DNA of 64,000 bases from Marinobacter sp. THAF197a (GTDB taxonomy: Bacteria; Pseudomonadota; Gammaproteobacteria; Pseudomonadales; Oleiphilaceae). The notes below the pieces were generated by a model. The model made no database searches, was not told the DNA's origin, and saw nothing but the letters and a program-made list of their open reading frames with translations. The position numbers and the translations under genes are program-made. Shown piece after piece: positions 50,938-59,312 of the stretch (positions are counted from its first letter, which is position 1; every line of letters begins with the position of its first letter). Where the stretch lies: the NCBI RefSeq assembly GCF_009363275.1, contig NZ_CP045324.1, positions 3,100,001-3,164,000 on the forward strand, read 5' to 3'.

Positions 50938-52767
50938 ATGCCAACCACCCTTGGATGGACGATCACAGACTGGCAACAGGCCTATAGAGAAGGGGCAGAA
51001 CCGGAAGCCCTGATCAGCAAACTGCTGGATTACCTGAAAGGTGACGACTGCGCCTGGATCTCCCGGTTGGGCGCAGAAGGCTTCCACCAGGCCATGGCGG
51101 AACTGGCTGACAAGCTGGAGGGCGTCGACGGTGACCTGGAACAGTTACCGCTTTACGGCATTCCCTTCGCAGTGAAAGACAACATTGATGCCGCCGGCTT
51201 TGAGACCACCGCCGCCTGCCCCGCCTTTGCCTACGCCCCCGAACACGACGCCACCGTGGTGCGCAAACTGAAAGCCGCCGGTGCGGTGGTGATTGGCAAA
51301 ACCAACCTCGACCAATTCGCCACCGGGCTGGTGGGCACCCGGTCCCCTTACGGTGCCGTGCCCAACAGTTTTAACCCGAAGGTGATCAGTGGCGGCTCCA
51401 GCTCCGGCTCTGCCTCGGTGGTGGCCCGGGGCCTGGTGCCCTTTGCCCTGGGCACCGACACCGCCGGTTCCGGCCGGGTGCCGGCGGGGCTGAATAACCT
51501 GGTGGGGCTGAAACCCACCAAGGGCCTGTTCAGCATTAATGGTGTTGTACCGGCCTGCCGGTCGCTGGATTGTGTATCGGTATTCGGCCTGACCATTGCC
51601 GATGCCGCACGGGTGGCTGAGGTGATGGCGGGCTTTGATAAAGCCGATGCCTTTTCCCGGAAAGCGCCCAGCGCCCTGCCTTTGGATGCGCCCGCCATTC
51701 GCCGCCCTGGCCCGGTGCAGCGCCTGGCCATTCCCGAGCAACCGGAGTTCTTTGGTGACCAGCAGGCGGAAGCGGCCTGGCATACCACGTTGAGCCAATG
51801 GCGCCAGTTGGATACCGCCGGTGTGGAACTGGTGCCCCTGGATTTCAGCCCGCTGCTGGAACTGGCCGCCCTGCTCTATGAAGGCCCGTGGGTGGCCGAG
51901 CGCCATGCGGCGGTGCAAGGGTTTATGGCAGACCATGCCAGCGATATGAACGAGACCGTGCGTTCAATCATCAGCAAGGCCGGGAACTTCACCGCCACCG
52001 ATACCTTTAACGCCCAGTACCGCAAGGAAGAACTGCTGCGGCAGATCGATACGCTGCTGGCTGAGGTGGACGGCCTGCTGGTGCCCACTGCCCCCATCGC
52101 GCCCACCATTGAAGCCGTGAATGCTGACCCGGTCGCACTGAACAGCCAGCTGGGCACCTACACCAATTTTGTGAACCTGGCGGATTTGTGCGCCCTGGCG
52201 GTGCCCGCCGGGTTCCGGGACGACGGCCTGCCCTTCGGCGTTACGCTGATTTCCGGTGCCTGGAAAGACCGGGAGCTGCAAACCCTCGCCAGCCAGTGGC
52301 TGAACGCCCACCCAACACCCCTGGGCGCTTCAGATAAGGCCCGGCCGGAGGAAGTGGTTACTTACCAACCAGCCGTTCCCACCATTCAGGTGGCGGTAGT
52401 GGGCGCCCATTTATCCGGCATGCCCCTGAATACCCAGCTCACCGAACGCAAAGCCCGTTTGCTGGAGCAAACCACCACTACCCCCAACTACCGCCTGTAC
52501 GCCCTGCCCAACACCACCCCGCCCAAACCGGGCCTGCAGCGGGTGGCTGAGCACGGCAAGCCGATTGTGCTGGAAGTCTGGGAAATGGCCGCCTCGGAGT
52601 TCGGCTCCTTCGTAGACCTGATCCCCGCCCCCCTCGGCATCGGCAACGTCGAGCTGGCCGATGGCCGCTGGGTGAACGGCTTTATCTGCGAAGGCTACGG
52701 CTTCACCGGCGCCCGCGACGTCACCGACTTCGGCGGCTGGCGCGCTTTCATTAAATCCAGGGCCTGA
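50938..52767 (+). CDS. atzF: Allophanate hydrolase
   Basis: This 609-residue amidase-signature enzyme has the catalytic triad region: K in GIPFAVKDNIDAAGF, then GGSSSGSASVV with the cis-serine, and FALGTDTAGSGRVPA with the nucleophilic serine. A C-terminal domain of about 130 residues (VAVVGAHLSGMPLNTQL..., GSFVDLIPAPLGIGNVELADG) completes the AtzF architecture. It hydrolyses allophanate to ammonia and CO2, the second step after urea carboxylase, whose gene follows after 26 bp. Confidence 0.95.
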   Translation: MPTTLGWTITDWQQAYREGAEPEALISKLLDYLKGDDCAWISRLGAEGFHQAMAELADKLEGVDGDLEQLPLYGIPFAVKDNIDAAGFETTAACPAFAYAPEHDATVVRKLKAAGAVVIGKTNLDQFATGLVGTRSPYGAVPNSFNPKVISGGSSSGSASVVARGLVPFALGTDTAGSGRVPAGLNNLVGLKPTKGLFSINGVVPACRSLDCVSVFGLTIADAARVAEVMAGFDKADAFSRKAPSALPLDAPAIRRPGPVQRLAIPEQPEFFGDQQAEAAWHTTLSQWRQLDTAGVELVPLDFSPLLELAALLYEGPWVAERHAAVQGFMADHASDMNETVRSIISKAGNFTATDTFNAQYRKEELLRQIDTLLAEVDGLLVPTAPIAPTIEAVNADPVALNSQLGTYTNFVNLADLCALAVPAGFRDDGLPFGVTLISGAWKDRELQTLASQWLNAHPTPLGASDKARPEEVVTYQPAVPTIQVAVVGAHLSGMPLNTQLTERKARLLEQTTTTPNYRLYALPNTTPPKPGLQRVAEHGKPIVLEVWEMAASEFGSFVDLIPAPLGIGNVELADGRWVNGFICEGYGFTGARDVTDFGGWRAFIKSRA

Positions 52768-52793
52768 TCCACCTACTCCGGAGACCAAACAAC

Positions 52794-55700
52794 ATGTTCA
52801 AGAAAGTCCTGATCGCCAACCGAGGCGAAATCGCCGTTCGCACCATCCGCACCCTGAAAGCCATGGGCATCGGCAGCGTTGCCGTTCACTCCCATGAAGA
52901 CCGCCACAGCCTGCACGTCACCACCGCCGATGAAGCCGTGGCGCTGGTGGGCAAAGGTGCCAGCGAAACCTACCTGGACAAGGCCCAGATTCTGGCGGCG
53001 GCCAAACAAACCGGCGCGGAAGCCATCATTCCCGGTTACGGCTTTTTGTCCGAGAACGCCGACTTCGCCGAAACCTGCGAGGCCGAAGGCATTGTGTTCA
53101 TCGGCCCCACCCCGGAACAGATGCGCGAATTCGGCCTGAAACACCGGGCCCGGGAACTGGCGGAAGCCGCTGGCGTGCCCCTGGCCCCGGGCAGCGGCCT
53201 GCTGGAAACCCTGGACGAAGCCCTGCAAACCGCCGAGCGCCTGGGCTACCCGGTAATGCTGAAAAGCACCGCGGGCGGTGGCGGCATCGGCCTGACCCGC
53301 TGCAACAGCGACAGCGAACTGCGGGATGCCTTCGAAACCGTGCGCCGCCAGGGCCAGAGCTTCTTTAACGACAGCGGCGTGTTCCTGGAGCGCTTCATTG
53401 CCCGAGCCCGCCATGTGGAAGTGCAGATGTTCGGCGATGGCCAGGGCAATGTGGTGGCCCTGGGCGAACGGGACTGCTCCCTGCAGCGGCGCAACCAGAA
53501 GGTGGTGGAGGAAACCCCGGCGCCGAACCTGCCGGCCGCCACGCGCCAGGCCATGCTGGATGCCGCCGTCTCCCTCGGGCAGTCGGTGAATTACCGCTCT
53601 GCCGGTACCGTGGAATACATTTACGACGCCGACCGGGACGAATTCTATTTCCTGGAAGTAAACACCCGCTTACAGGTAGAGCACCCGGTGACCGAGTCTG
53701 TCACCGGCCTGGACCTGATCGAGTGGATGCTGAAGATCGCCGCCGGCGAAAGCCCGGACCTGGCCAGCTTCGAACCCACGTTGAACGGCGCGTCCATGGA
53801 AGTGCGCATCTACGCCGAAGACCCCCTCAAGGATTTCCAACCCTCACCCGGTGAACTGACGGATGTGTACTGGCCGGAAGACGGCGTGCGGGTAGATACC
53901 TGGGTGGAGAATGGCAGTGAAGTCTCCGCCCACTACGACCCGATGATCGCCAAGCTGATTGTGCACGGCACCAACCGGGCCGACGCCCTGGCCAAACTGC
54001 GCCAGGCGCTTGCGGAAACCCGGTTGATGGGCATCGCCACCAACCTGGATTACCTGCGCCAGGTGGTGGCCCAGCAAAGTTTTGAGGATGGCATTGTCTC
54101 CACCCGCGCGTTGGAGAGCTTTGAGTTCAAGCCGTCAGTGGCCGAGGTGCTGAAACCCGGCACCTACACCACCGTGCAGGATTACCCTGGCCGTGTGGGT
54201 TACTGGAACATCGGCGTACCGCCCAGTGGCCCGATGGACGACTACGCCTTCCGCATTGCCAACCGGATTGTCGGCAACCACAACGACGCCGCCGGCCTGG
54301 AGTCCACACTGATCGGCCCCAGCCTGAAGTTCCACAAGGATTCCGTAGTAGCGCTGACCGGTGCCCTTACAGACGCGACCCTGGACGGCAAAACGGTGGA
54401 ATTCTGGAAACCCATTACCGTCAAAGCCGGCCAGGTACTGGCCGTGGGCAAGGCCATCAAAGGTTGCCGTACCTATCTGGCGGTACGCGGCGGTTTTGAT
54501 GTGCCGGTGTACCTGGGCAGCCGCTCTACCTTCGCCCTGGGCCAGTTTGGCGGCCACGGCGGCCGGCCCCTGCGCCCCGGCGACATGCTCGGCATCAGCC
54601 AGCTGGAGCTGCCCGCCTGCACCACCCCGGGGCCAACCCACGACCCCGCCCCGGCAGACCCGGACCTGATTCCGGATTACCCCAACCACTGGGAAATCGG
54701 CGTGCTCTATGGCCCCCACGGCGCCCCGGATTTCTTCTCGGAAAAATCCATTGAGAAGTTCTTCGAGCAGGATTGGGAAGTACACTACAACTCCAACCGC
54801 CTGGGCATTCGCCTGAACGGCCCGAAACCGGAATTCACCCGTGAAGACGGCGGCGAGGCGGGCCTGCACCCGTCCAACATCCACGACACCGAATACGCCA
54901 TCGGCTCCATCAACTTTACCGGCGACATGCCTGTTATCCTCACCAAGGATGGCCCCAGCCTGGGCGGCTTTGTGTGCCCCGTGACCATCGCCAAAGCTGA
55001 GTTGTGGAAAGTCGGCCAGGTAAAACCCGGCGACACCATCCGGTTTGTAGCGATTGATAACGACACGGCGGTGCAACTGGCCGAACGCCAGGAACTGGCC
55101 ATCAAGAGCCTGATGGCCCCGCCGGCGGTCACCCTGGTGGCGCCTGACCTGGCACCATTGAATGGTTTGTCTGCCACCATCCTGGCGCACCTGGACGAAA
55201 CCGACGGCCGCCCGGAAGTGACCTACCGCCAGGCCGGAGACCAGTACATCCTGCTGGAATACGGCGCCAACGTGCTGGACTTGGGTGCACGCATGCGCAT
55301 CCACGCCCTGATGGAGGCGATCGCCGATGTACAACCCAACGGCCTGCTGGAACTGTCCCCCGGCGTGCGCTCCCTGCAGCTGAGGTACGACGCCCGCCTG
55401 CTGTCCCAGGAAGCGCTGATGACCTACCTGCTGGACCTGGAAGCCACCCTGCCGCCCACAGACGAACTGAAAGTGCGCAGCCGGGTTATCCACCTGCCCA
55501 TGGCCTTCGAAGACAGCGCCACCCTGGAAGCCGTGGAGAAATACCGCCAGTCCGTCCGCGACACCGCGCCCTGGCTACCCAACAACGTCGACTTCATGCA
55601 ACGCATCAACGGCCTGCCCAGCCGGGACGACGTCAAAGACGTGCTCTTCTCCGCCCGCTACCTGGTACTGGGCCTGGGCGACGTCTACCTCGGCGCCCCC

Positions 55701-56426
55701 TGCGCCGTGCCCCTGGACCCACGCCACCGGTTGCTCACCTCCAAGTACAACCCGGCCCGAACCTACACCGCCGAAGGCACCGTAGGCATCGGCGGCATCT
55801 ACATGTGCATCTACGGCATGGACTCCCCCGGCGGCTACCAGCTGGTGGGGCGTACCCTGCCGATCTGGAACAAATACCTGAAAAACAAACAATTCGCCGA
55901 AGGCGCACCCTGGCTGCTACGGTTCTTCGACCAGGTGTGCTACTACCCGGTCACCGAAGACGAACTGACTGAAATGCGAGACCAGTTCCGCGCCGGCAAG
56001 CTGGAGATCAAAATCGAAGAGGAAACCTTCGATCTGAAATCCCACCAGGCCTTCCTGGACGCCAACGAAAATTCCATTGCCGAGTTCCGCAAACTGCAGC
56101 AGGCGGCCTACGCTAAAGAGGTGGCTTTGTGGAAGGAAAGCGAAGCCGAAGAACTCGACCGCCTGGCCAAGGCCCCGCCAAAACCGGATACCTCAGACCT
56201 GGAGCGATTTGGTGAGCTGGTGAGCGCGGAGATTGCCGGGAATATCTGGAAGTGCCTGGTGAAGCCGGGGGATACGGTAGCGGAGGGTGATCCGTTGGTG
56301 ATCGTAGAGGCTATGAAGATGGAGTTCGAGGTGAGTGCGACGTTGTCTGGCACCATCAGTGCTATGCATGTGGAGCCTGGTAAGTCGGTTACTCCCGGTG
56401 AGCCTCTGCTTAGCATCGAAGTTTGA
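52794..56426 (+). CDS. uca: Urea carboxylase
   Basis: This 1210-residue enzyme consists of three parts. The first is a biotin carboxylase ATP-grasp unit (residues 1-450: ANRGEIAVRTIRTLKAMG, STAGGGGIGLTRC, EVNTRLQVEHPVTE). The second is a carboxyltransferase part of the KipI/KipA (AHS1/AHS2) type (GVPPSGPMDDYAFRIANRI; RLGIRLNGPKPEFTREDGG; YLVLGLGDVYLGAP). The third is a C-terminal biotinyl domain with the acceptor lysine in VEAMKMEFEV. It carboxylates urea to allophanate using ATP and bicarbonate. The two urea carboxylase-associated proteins often encoded beside it are absent. No break in the frame. Confidence 0.97.
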   Translation: MFKKVLIANRGEIAVRTIRTLKAMGIGSVAVHSHEDRHSLHVTTADEAVALVGKGASETYLDKAQILAAAKQTGAEAIIPGYGFLSENADFAETCEAEGIVFIGPTPEQMREFGLKHRARELAEAAGVPLAPGSGLLETLDEALQTAERLGYPVMLKSTAGGGGIGLTRCNSDSELRDAFETVRRQGQSFFNDSGVFLERFIARARHVEVQMFGDGQGNVVALGERDCSLQRRNQKVVEETPAPNLPAATRQAMLDAAVSLGQSVNYRSAGTVEYIYDADRDEFYFLEVNTRLQVEHPVTESVTGLDLIEWMLKIAAGESPDLASFEPTLNGASMEVRIYAEDPLKDFQPSPGELTDVYWPEDGVRVDTWVENGSEVSAHYDPMIAKLIVHGTNRADALAKLRQALAETRLMGIATNLDYLRQVVAQQSFEDGIVSTRALESFEFKPSVAEVLKPGTYTTVQDYPGRVGYWNIGVPPSGPMDDYAFRIANRIVGNHNDAAGLESTLIGPSLKFHKDSVVALTGALTDATLDGKTVEFWKPITVKAGQVLAVGKAIKGCRTYLAVRGGFDVPVYLGSRSTFALGQFGGHGGRPLRPGDMLGISQLELPACTTPGPTHDPAPADPDLIPDYPNHWEIGVLYGPHGAPDFFSEKSIEKFFEQDWEVHYNSNRLGIRLNGPKPEFTREDGGEAGLHPSNIHDTEYAIGSINFTGDMPVILTKDGPSLGGFVCPVTIAKAELWKVGQVKPGDTIRFVAIDNDTAVQLAERQELAIKSLMAPPAVTLVAPDLAPLNGLSATILAHLDETDGRPEVTYRQAGDQYILLEYGANVLDLGARMRIHALMEAIADVQPNGLLELSPGVRSLQLRYDARLLSQEALMTYLLDLEATLPPTDELKVRSRVIHLPMAFEDSATLEAVEKYRQSVRDTAPWLPNNVDFMQRINGLPSRDDVKDVLFSARYLVLGLGDVYLGAPCAVPLDPRHRLLTSKYNPARTYTAEGTVGIGGIYMCIYGMDSPGGYQLVGRTLPIWNKYLKNKQFAEGAPWLLRFFDQVCYYPVTEDELTEMRDQFRAGKLEIKIEEETFDLKSHQAFLDANENSIAEFRKLQQAAYAKEVALWKESEAEELDRLAKAPPKPDTSDLERFGELVSAEIAGNIWKCLVKPGDTVAEGDPLVIVEAMKMEFEVSATLSGTISAMHVEPGKSVTPGEPLLSIEV

Positions 56427-56499
56427 TTACGGTTGCTGGTTTCGGGTTTGGGAGATCGGCGCTTTTGGTGCTGGCCTGCTATTTGGGTGGCGGCGCCGC

Positions 56500-56597
56500 T
56501 GTGCGGGACACCCTCCACAGACACGCCGTGAACCCATCCATGGGGGCTTGAGCGCAGCATCCCTGCTGCGCACAGTCTGTGGAGGGGTTCCCGCACA
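56500..56597 (+). repeat. Structured palindromic element, copy 1
   Basis: A 23-bp left arm (56500-56522) and its near-perfect complement (56575-56597, two mismatches) enclose a 52-base core. The core starts ACGCCGTGAA, contains a small hairpin CCCAT-CC-ATGGG, the constant GGCTTGAG, and a 7-bp hairpin GCGCAGC-ATCCCT-GCTGCGC. A second copy of the same core lies 90 bp away in the opposite orientation. It does not overlap a credible gene. Confidence 0.8.
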
Positions 56598-56656
56598 TCG
56601 GCTTGGCTGGCTCCTGTGATTGCGGCTATCACCTCTCGCAGGCTTAGGGAGTCGGG

Positions 56657-56764
56657 TTTGGGGATTGGGGAGGCCTTTCAAAAGTGTGTGCGACAGGGAT
56701 GTCGCACTCAAGCCTACATGGACGTATTCACGGCGTCTTTTGAAAGGCCTCCCCAATCCCCAAA
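56657..56764 (-). repeat. Structured palindromic element, copy 2 (inverted)
   Basis: Perfect 28-bp arms (56657-56684 and 56737-56764) enclose a 52-base core. Read on the minus strand, the core aligns with copy 1 base for base in length. Stem sequences differ but remain paired: GTGCGAC-ATCCCT-GTCGCAC replaces GCGCAGC-ATCCCT-GCTGCGC, and TAC/GTA replaces CCC/GGG. The outer arms are unrelated in sequence to those of copy 1. The rest of 56427-56821 holds no gene. Confidence 0.82.
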
Positions 56765-56821
56765 ACCCAGCGCCAAACTCCAAAACAAGAGGCCCCCCCC
56801 AAAAGAGGGCAAACTCCGAAA

Positions 56822-57547
56822 ATGAAAACGACCACCAAAAGAAAGGCCTCCATGGCAGACAGGGTTTACGAAGCCCTGAAGGACGATATTTTTGAGTTCC
56901 GCCTGATTCCCGGGGACAAGTTCAGCGAGGGCGACGTGGGTGCCCGCCTGAACGCTAGCCGGACACCGGTGCGCGAGGCCCTGTACCGGTTGCAGCGGGA
57001 AGGCTACGTCGACGTCCTGTTTCGCAGTGGCTGGCAGGTTAAGCCCTTTGACTTTCAGCAGGTGGAAGAACTCTACGACTTGCGGATTACCCTCGAACGG
57101 GCCGCCATGCACAAAATCTGCGCCCTGCCCGAGGAACCTCAAACCCTGCGCACCCTGATTGCCATCTGGAACCCGGACCACCCCTCCGAACGGGCCGTGG
57201 GCAGCACCGTGCGGGCGCTGGACGAGAGCTTTCATTGCGACCTGGTAGCCGCCGCCGGCAATCGGGAGATGACCCGCATTCACCGGGAGATTACCGACCG
57301 CCTGCGGATTATCCGGCGGCTGGATTTCACGCGGGATGACCGGGTGGATGCCACCTACATAGAACATTCACAGATTCTGGACGCGCTGCGCACCGGCCAT
57401 GCCACCGATGCCGCCGACCGGCTCACCCGGCATATCCGCTCCAGCCAGAAAGCGGTGCGGGAAATCACCATGGAGAAGATAAAAGAGGCCGCCGAAGCTC
57501 ATCGTGGCGGGCAAGAAATTGCCCAGAAAAGCCCCGTGAAACAATGA
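56822..57547 (+). CDS. GntR/FadR-type (FCD) transcriptional regulator of the urea locus
   Basis: In this 241-residue protein the N-terminal winged helix (DRVYEALKDDIFEFRLIPGDKF, NASRTPVREALYRLQREGYV) is of GntR type. The C-terminal helical FCD domain has LYDLRITLERAAM, LDESFHCDLVAAAGNREM and the metal-site histidines (ESFH, EHSQI, LTRHI). Its place at the end of the urea carboxylase locus and the paired GntR-like sites at 50700 and 50900 suggest that it controls urea use. The effector is unknown. Confidence 0.9.
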   Translation: MKTTTKRKASMADRVYEALKDDIFEFRLIPGDKFSEGDVGARLNASRTPVREALYRLQREGYVDVLFRSGWQVKPFDFQQVEELYDLRITLERAAMHKICALPEEPQTLRTLIAIWNPDHPSERAVGSTVRALDESFHCDLVAAAGNREMTRIHREITDRLRIIRRLDFTRDDRVDATYIEHSQILDALRTGHATDAADRLTRHIRSSQKAVREITMEKIKEAAEAHRGGQEIAQKSPVKQ

Positions 57548-57576
57548 ACTTAGGTTCACCGGCAATCTCACAGCGC

Positions 57577-57643
57577 TGTAGGAAATATCGCACACACCAA
57601 CAGGCAGATGTCCGATTCTTAATGATCCGGCCAGGCGTAGAAT
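57577..57643 (+). promoter_or_regulatory. GacA-like upstream activating site and -10 box of the Rsm-type sRNA
   Basis: TGTAGGAAATATCGCACA (57577-57594) resembles the GacA box TGTAAG-N6-CTTACA as I recall it, keeping TGTA, the central AT and ACA. A -10 hexamer TAGAAT follows at 57638-57643, preceded by a poor -35. With a transcription start near 57650 the box is centred at about -65, the spacing seen for rsmY and rsmZ in pseudomonads. Recognition is by sequence and geometry only. Confidence 0.65.
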
Positions 57644-57649
57644 GAGCAT

Positions 57650-57870
57650 TGTCAGGGATGACAAGCCAGCACGGACGTTGGCTCAGGGATGGAAACTCCA
57701 CGGAACCGGAGTTGCCCGATGGAACAGGGCTTACAGGGACGAACGCAAGGACGAAGTGCTCAGGATGATGCGCGCCTGATGGATCAGGCAGGGGTCAGCC
57801 ACGGAATTTGGGGACTACACGGACTGTGGTCCCGTTCCGTGCACTTACACAGCCTACCGTTTTACCGTTT
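57650..57870 (+). ncRNA. CsrB/RsmZ-type small RNA (CsrA/RsmA sponge)
   Basis: A region of about 170-200 bases contains 14 GGA motifs, many as AGGGA, ACGGA or AGGA. Several sit in hairpin loops: TTGTC-AGGGA-TGACAA (57649-57664), GCCAGC-ACGGAC-GTTGGC (57665-57682), AACTCC-ACGGAACC-GGAGTT (57694-57713), GCCC-GATGGAACA-GGGC (57714-57730). CCTGAT-GG-ATCAGG (57775-57788) adds a further stem. A long imperfect stem CACGGAA...TTCCGTG at 57800-57841 may end it. Such RNAs titrate the translational repressor CsrA/RsmA under the GacS/GacA system. No protein is encoded. The 3' end is uncertain because the T-run is weak. Confidence 0.8.
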
Positions 57871-57961
57871 CTCTCATCGCTCCAACCCATTACCCACACC
57901 CCACACTGCGGTTTGTTACTCCTGACGTCTCATAACAACGTCTTTAAAAAGGAGTTCTCCG

Positions 57962-58234
57962 ATGAAACACACAGGCATTCTGGCTACCCTCGTTCTGCTG
58001 TTCTCCCTGGCCACAGGCTTCGCCCACGCTGAACAGCCAGCCACCATCAATATCAATCAGGCGGACGTTGCCACGCTGGCCACCCTGAATGGCATTGGCG
58101 AGAGCAAGGCCGAGGCCATTGTGGCTTACCGCAGTGAAAATGGCCCCTTCCAGTCTGTGGAAGACCTGGCCAATGTGAAAGGCATCGGCGCACGGACCGT
58201 TGAGCGCAATGCTGATCGGCTGTCTGCCGAGTAA
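57962..58234 (+). CDS. ComEA-like helix-hairpin-helix protein
   Basis: This 90-residue protein has a signal peptide (LATLVLLFSLATGFAHA) followed by one (HhH)2 module: INQADVATLATLNGIGESKAEAIVAYR and ASLEDLA-like SVEDLANVKGIGARTVE. It binds double-stranded DNA in the periplasm; ComEA proteins pull DNA through the outer membrane during natural transformation. AAGGAG precedes the ATG. It is directly downstream of the sRNA gene and ends at a good terminator. Confidence 0.93.
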   Translation: MKHTGILATLVLLFSLATGFAHAEQPATININQADVATLATLNGIGESKAEAIVAYRSENGPFQSVEDLANVKGIGARTVERNADRLSAE

Positions 58235-58248
58235 GCGTTAAAGCCTTC

Positions 58249-58274
58249 CGGGCAGCCCTGGCTGCCCGTTCTTT
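58249..58274 (+). terminator. Rho-independent terminator after the ComEA-like gene
   Basis: CGGGCAGCC and GGCTGCCCG form a strong GC stem with a tiny loop, followed by TTCTTT. It lies 15 bp after the stop codon of the ComEA-like gene. Confidence 0.8.
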
Positions 58275-58343
58275 CCCCTATAGCGCCAACTGCCAGCCAC
58301 TGTTACCCTTTTTGGCTTTACATTCATTGCGTTGGCCACTTTC

Positions 58344-59288
58344 ATGATTCATGGCGCTTTACTCATCGCGTTTGCGGCCCTGCTGTGGGGCACCACTGGC
58401 ATAGTTGCCAAATTCCTGTTTACCGGCACCGAGTTGACCGGCATTACGCTTGCGCTATTGCGCCTGGTGGTTGCGTTGCCGTTTTTCTACCTGCTGATGC
58501 GGCGGGAACAGCAACAGCTGGAATTACAGCATCCCGGCCAGAAGGTCGCCGGTAGCTCATTGCGCGGGCTCAGCGCCAAGGCCCTATTGCCATTAGCGGC
58601 AATGGGGTTGTTCCAGGCGTTTTATCAGGGCAGTTATCTGGTGGCAGTGGATTTGACCGGAGCCGGTATTGCTACGCTCATCTCACTGTGCCTGCCGCCG
58701 GTTCTGGTGGCCATTCTGGCGGCACCCATGTTAGGCGAGAAGCCCGGCCCGCTGACACTGGCGGCGGCGTTTGCGGCCATCCTCGGCACTGGCATGCTGG
58801 TGGCCAGTGATATGGACACGGCCGGTACCTTGCGGCTTGCGGGTATTCTGATGGCGTTGCTTGCCGCCGCCGTATACACCGGCTTTACCCTCACCAGCCG
58901 CTACAATTCCGCCGGCACCCCGGTGTTCACCACCGCCTTTATCTGTTTTCTGACCGCTGCCCTCCTGCTAGTGCCGATAGTGGCGCTTACCGGTGGCTTT
59001 GCCGGGCTGGCCAGCCTGGGGCTGTCGCACTGGTTGATGGTGCTGTACATCGGCGTGGTGCCAACCTGTATTGGCTACCTGTGTTTCTTCGCGGGTATGA
59101 AGACCACTCCGGCCACGCTTTCCAGCATTATTGTCACGCTGGAACCGTTGTTTGTGGCACTTCTGGCCTGGTTGATTCTGGGGGAGGTGCTGGGGCCCAT
59201 CGGCATCACCGGGGCGCTGATACTGACCATTGCGGTTATTGTGGCTTCCCGCTATGGCAATGCTCCCGGCAACAGTCGTTCAGACTGA
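58344..59288 (+). CDS. DMT superfamily (EamA) transporter
   Basis: This 314-residue inner-membrane protein has ten hydrophobic helices arranged as two EamA repeats. The first opens ALLIAFAALLWGTTGIVAKFL and the second contains YTGFTLTSRYNSAG and ends with TLEPLFVALLAWLILGEVLGPIG. Such carriers export metabolites or amino acids; the substrate is unknown. The ATG at 58344 was preferred to a TTG at 58332; neither has a clear ribosome site. Confidence 0.9.
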   Translation: MIHGALLIAFAALLWGTTGIVAKFLFTGTELTGITLALLRLVVALPFFYLLMRREQQQLELQHPGQKVAGSSLRGLSAKALLPLAAMGLFQAFYQGSYLVAVDLTGAGIATLISLCLPPVLVAILAAPMLGEKPGPLTLAAAFAAILGTGMLVASDMDTAGTLRLAGILMALLAAAVYTGFTLTSRYNSAGTPVFTTAFICFLTAALLLVPIVALTGGFAGLASLGLSHWLMVLYIGVVPTCIGYLCFFAGMKTTPATLSSIIVTLEPLFVALLAWLILGEVLGPIGITGALILTIAVIVASRYGNAPGNSRSD

Positions 59289-59312
59289 CGCCGGGGCTGT
59301 GTCAGGTCAGCC

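Noticed and set aside
54135..55493. Minus-strand frame of 452 codons inside urea carboxylase
   Set aside because: Antisense shadow; the urea carboxylase frame is continuous and conserved.
56714..57367. Minus-strand frame of 217 codons across the repeats and GntR gene
   Set aside because: Antisense shadow of the GntR gene; part of it is repeat sequence.
57689..57925. 78-codon frame within the sRNA region
   Set aside because: The sequence is better explained as GGA-rich structured RNA; the frame has no family resemblance.
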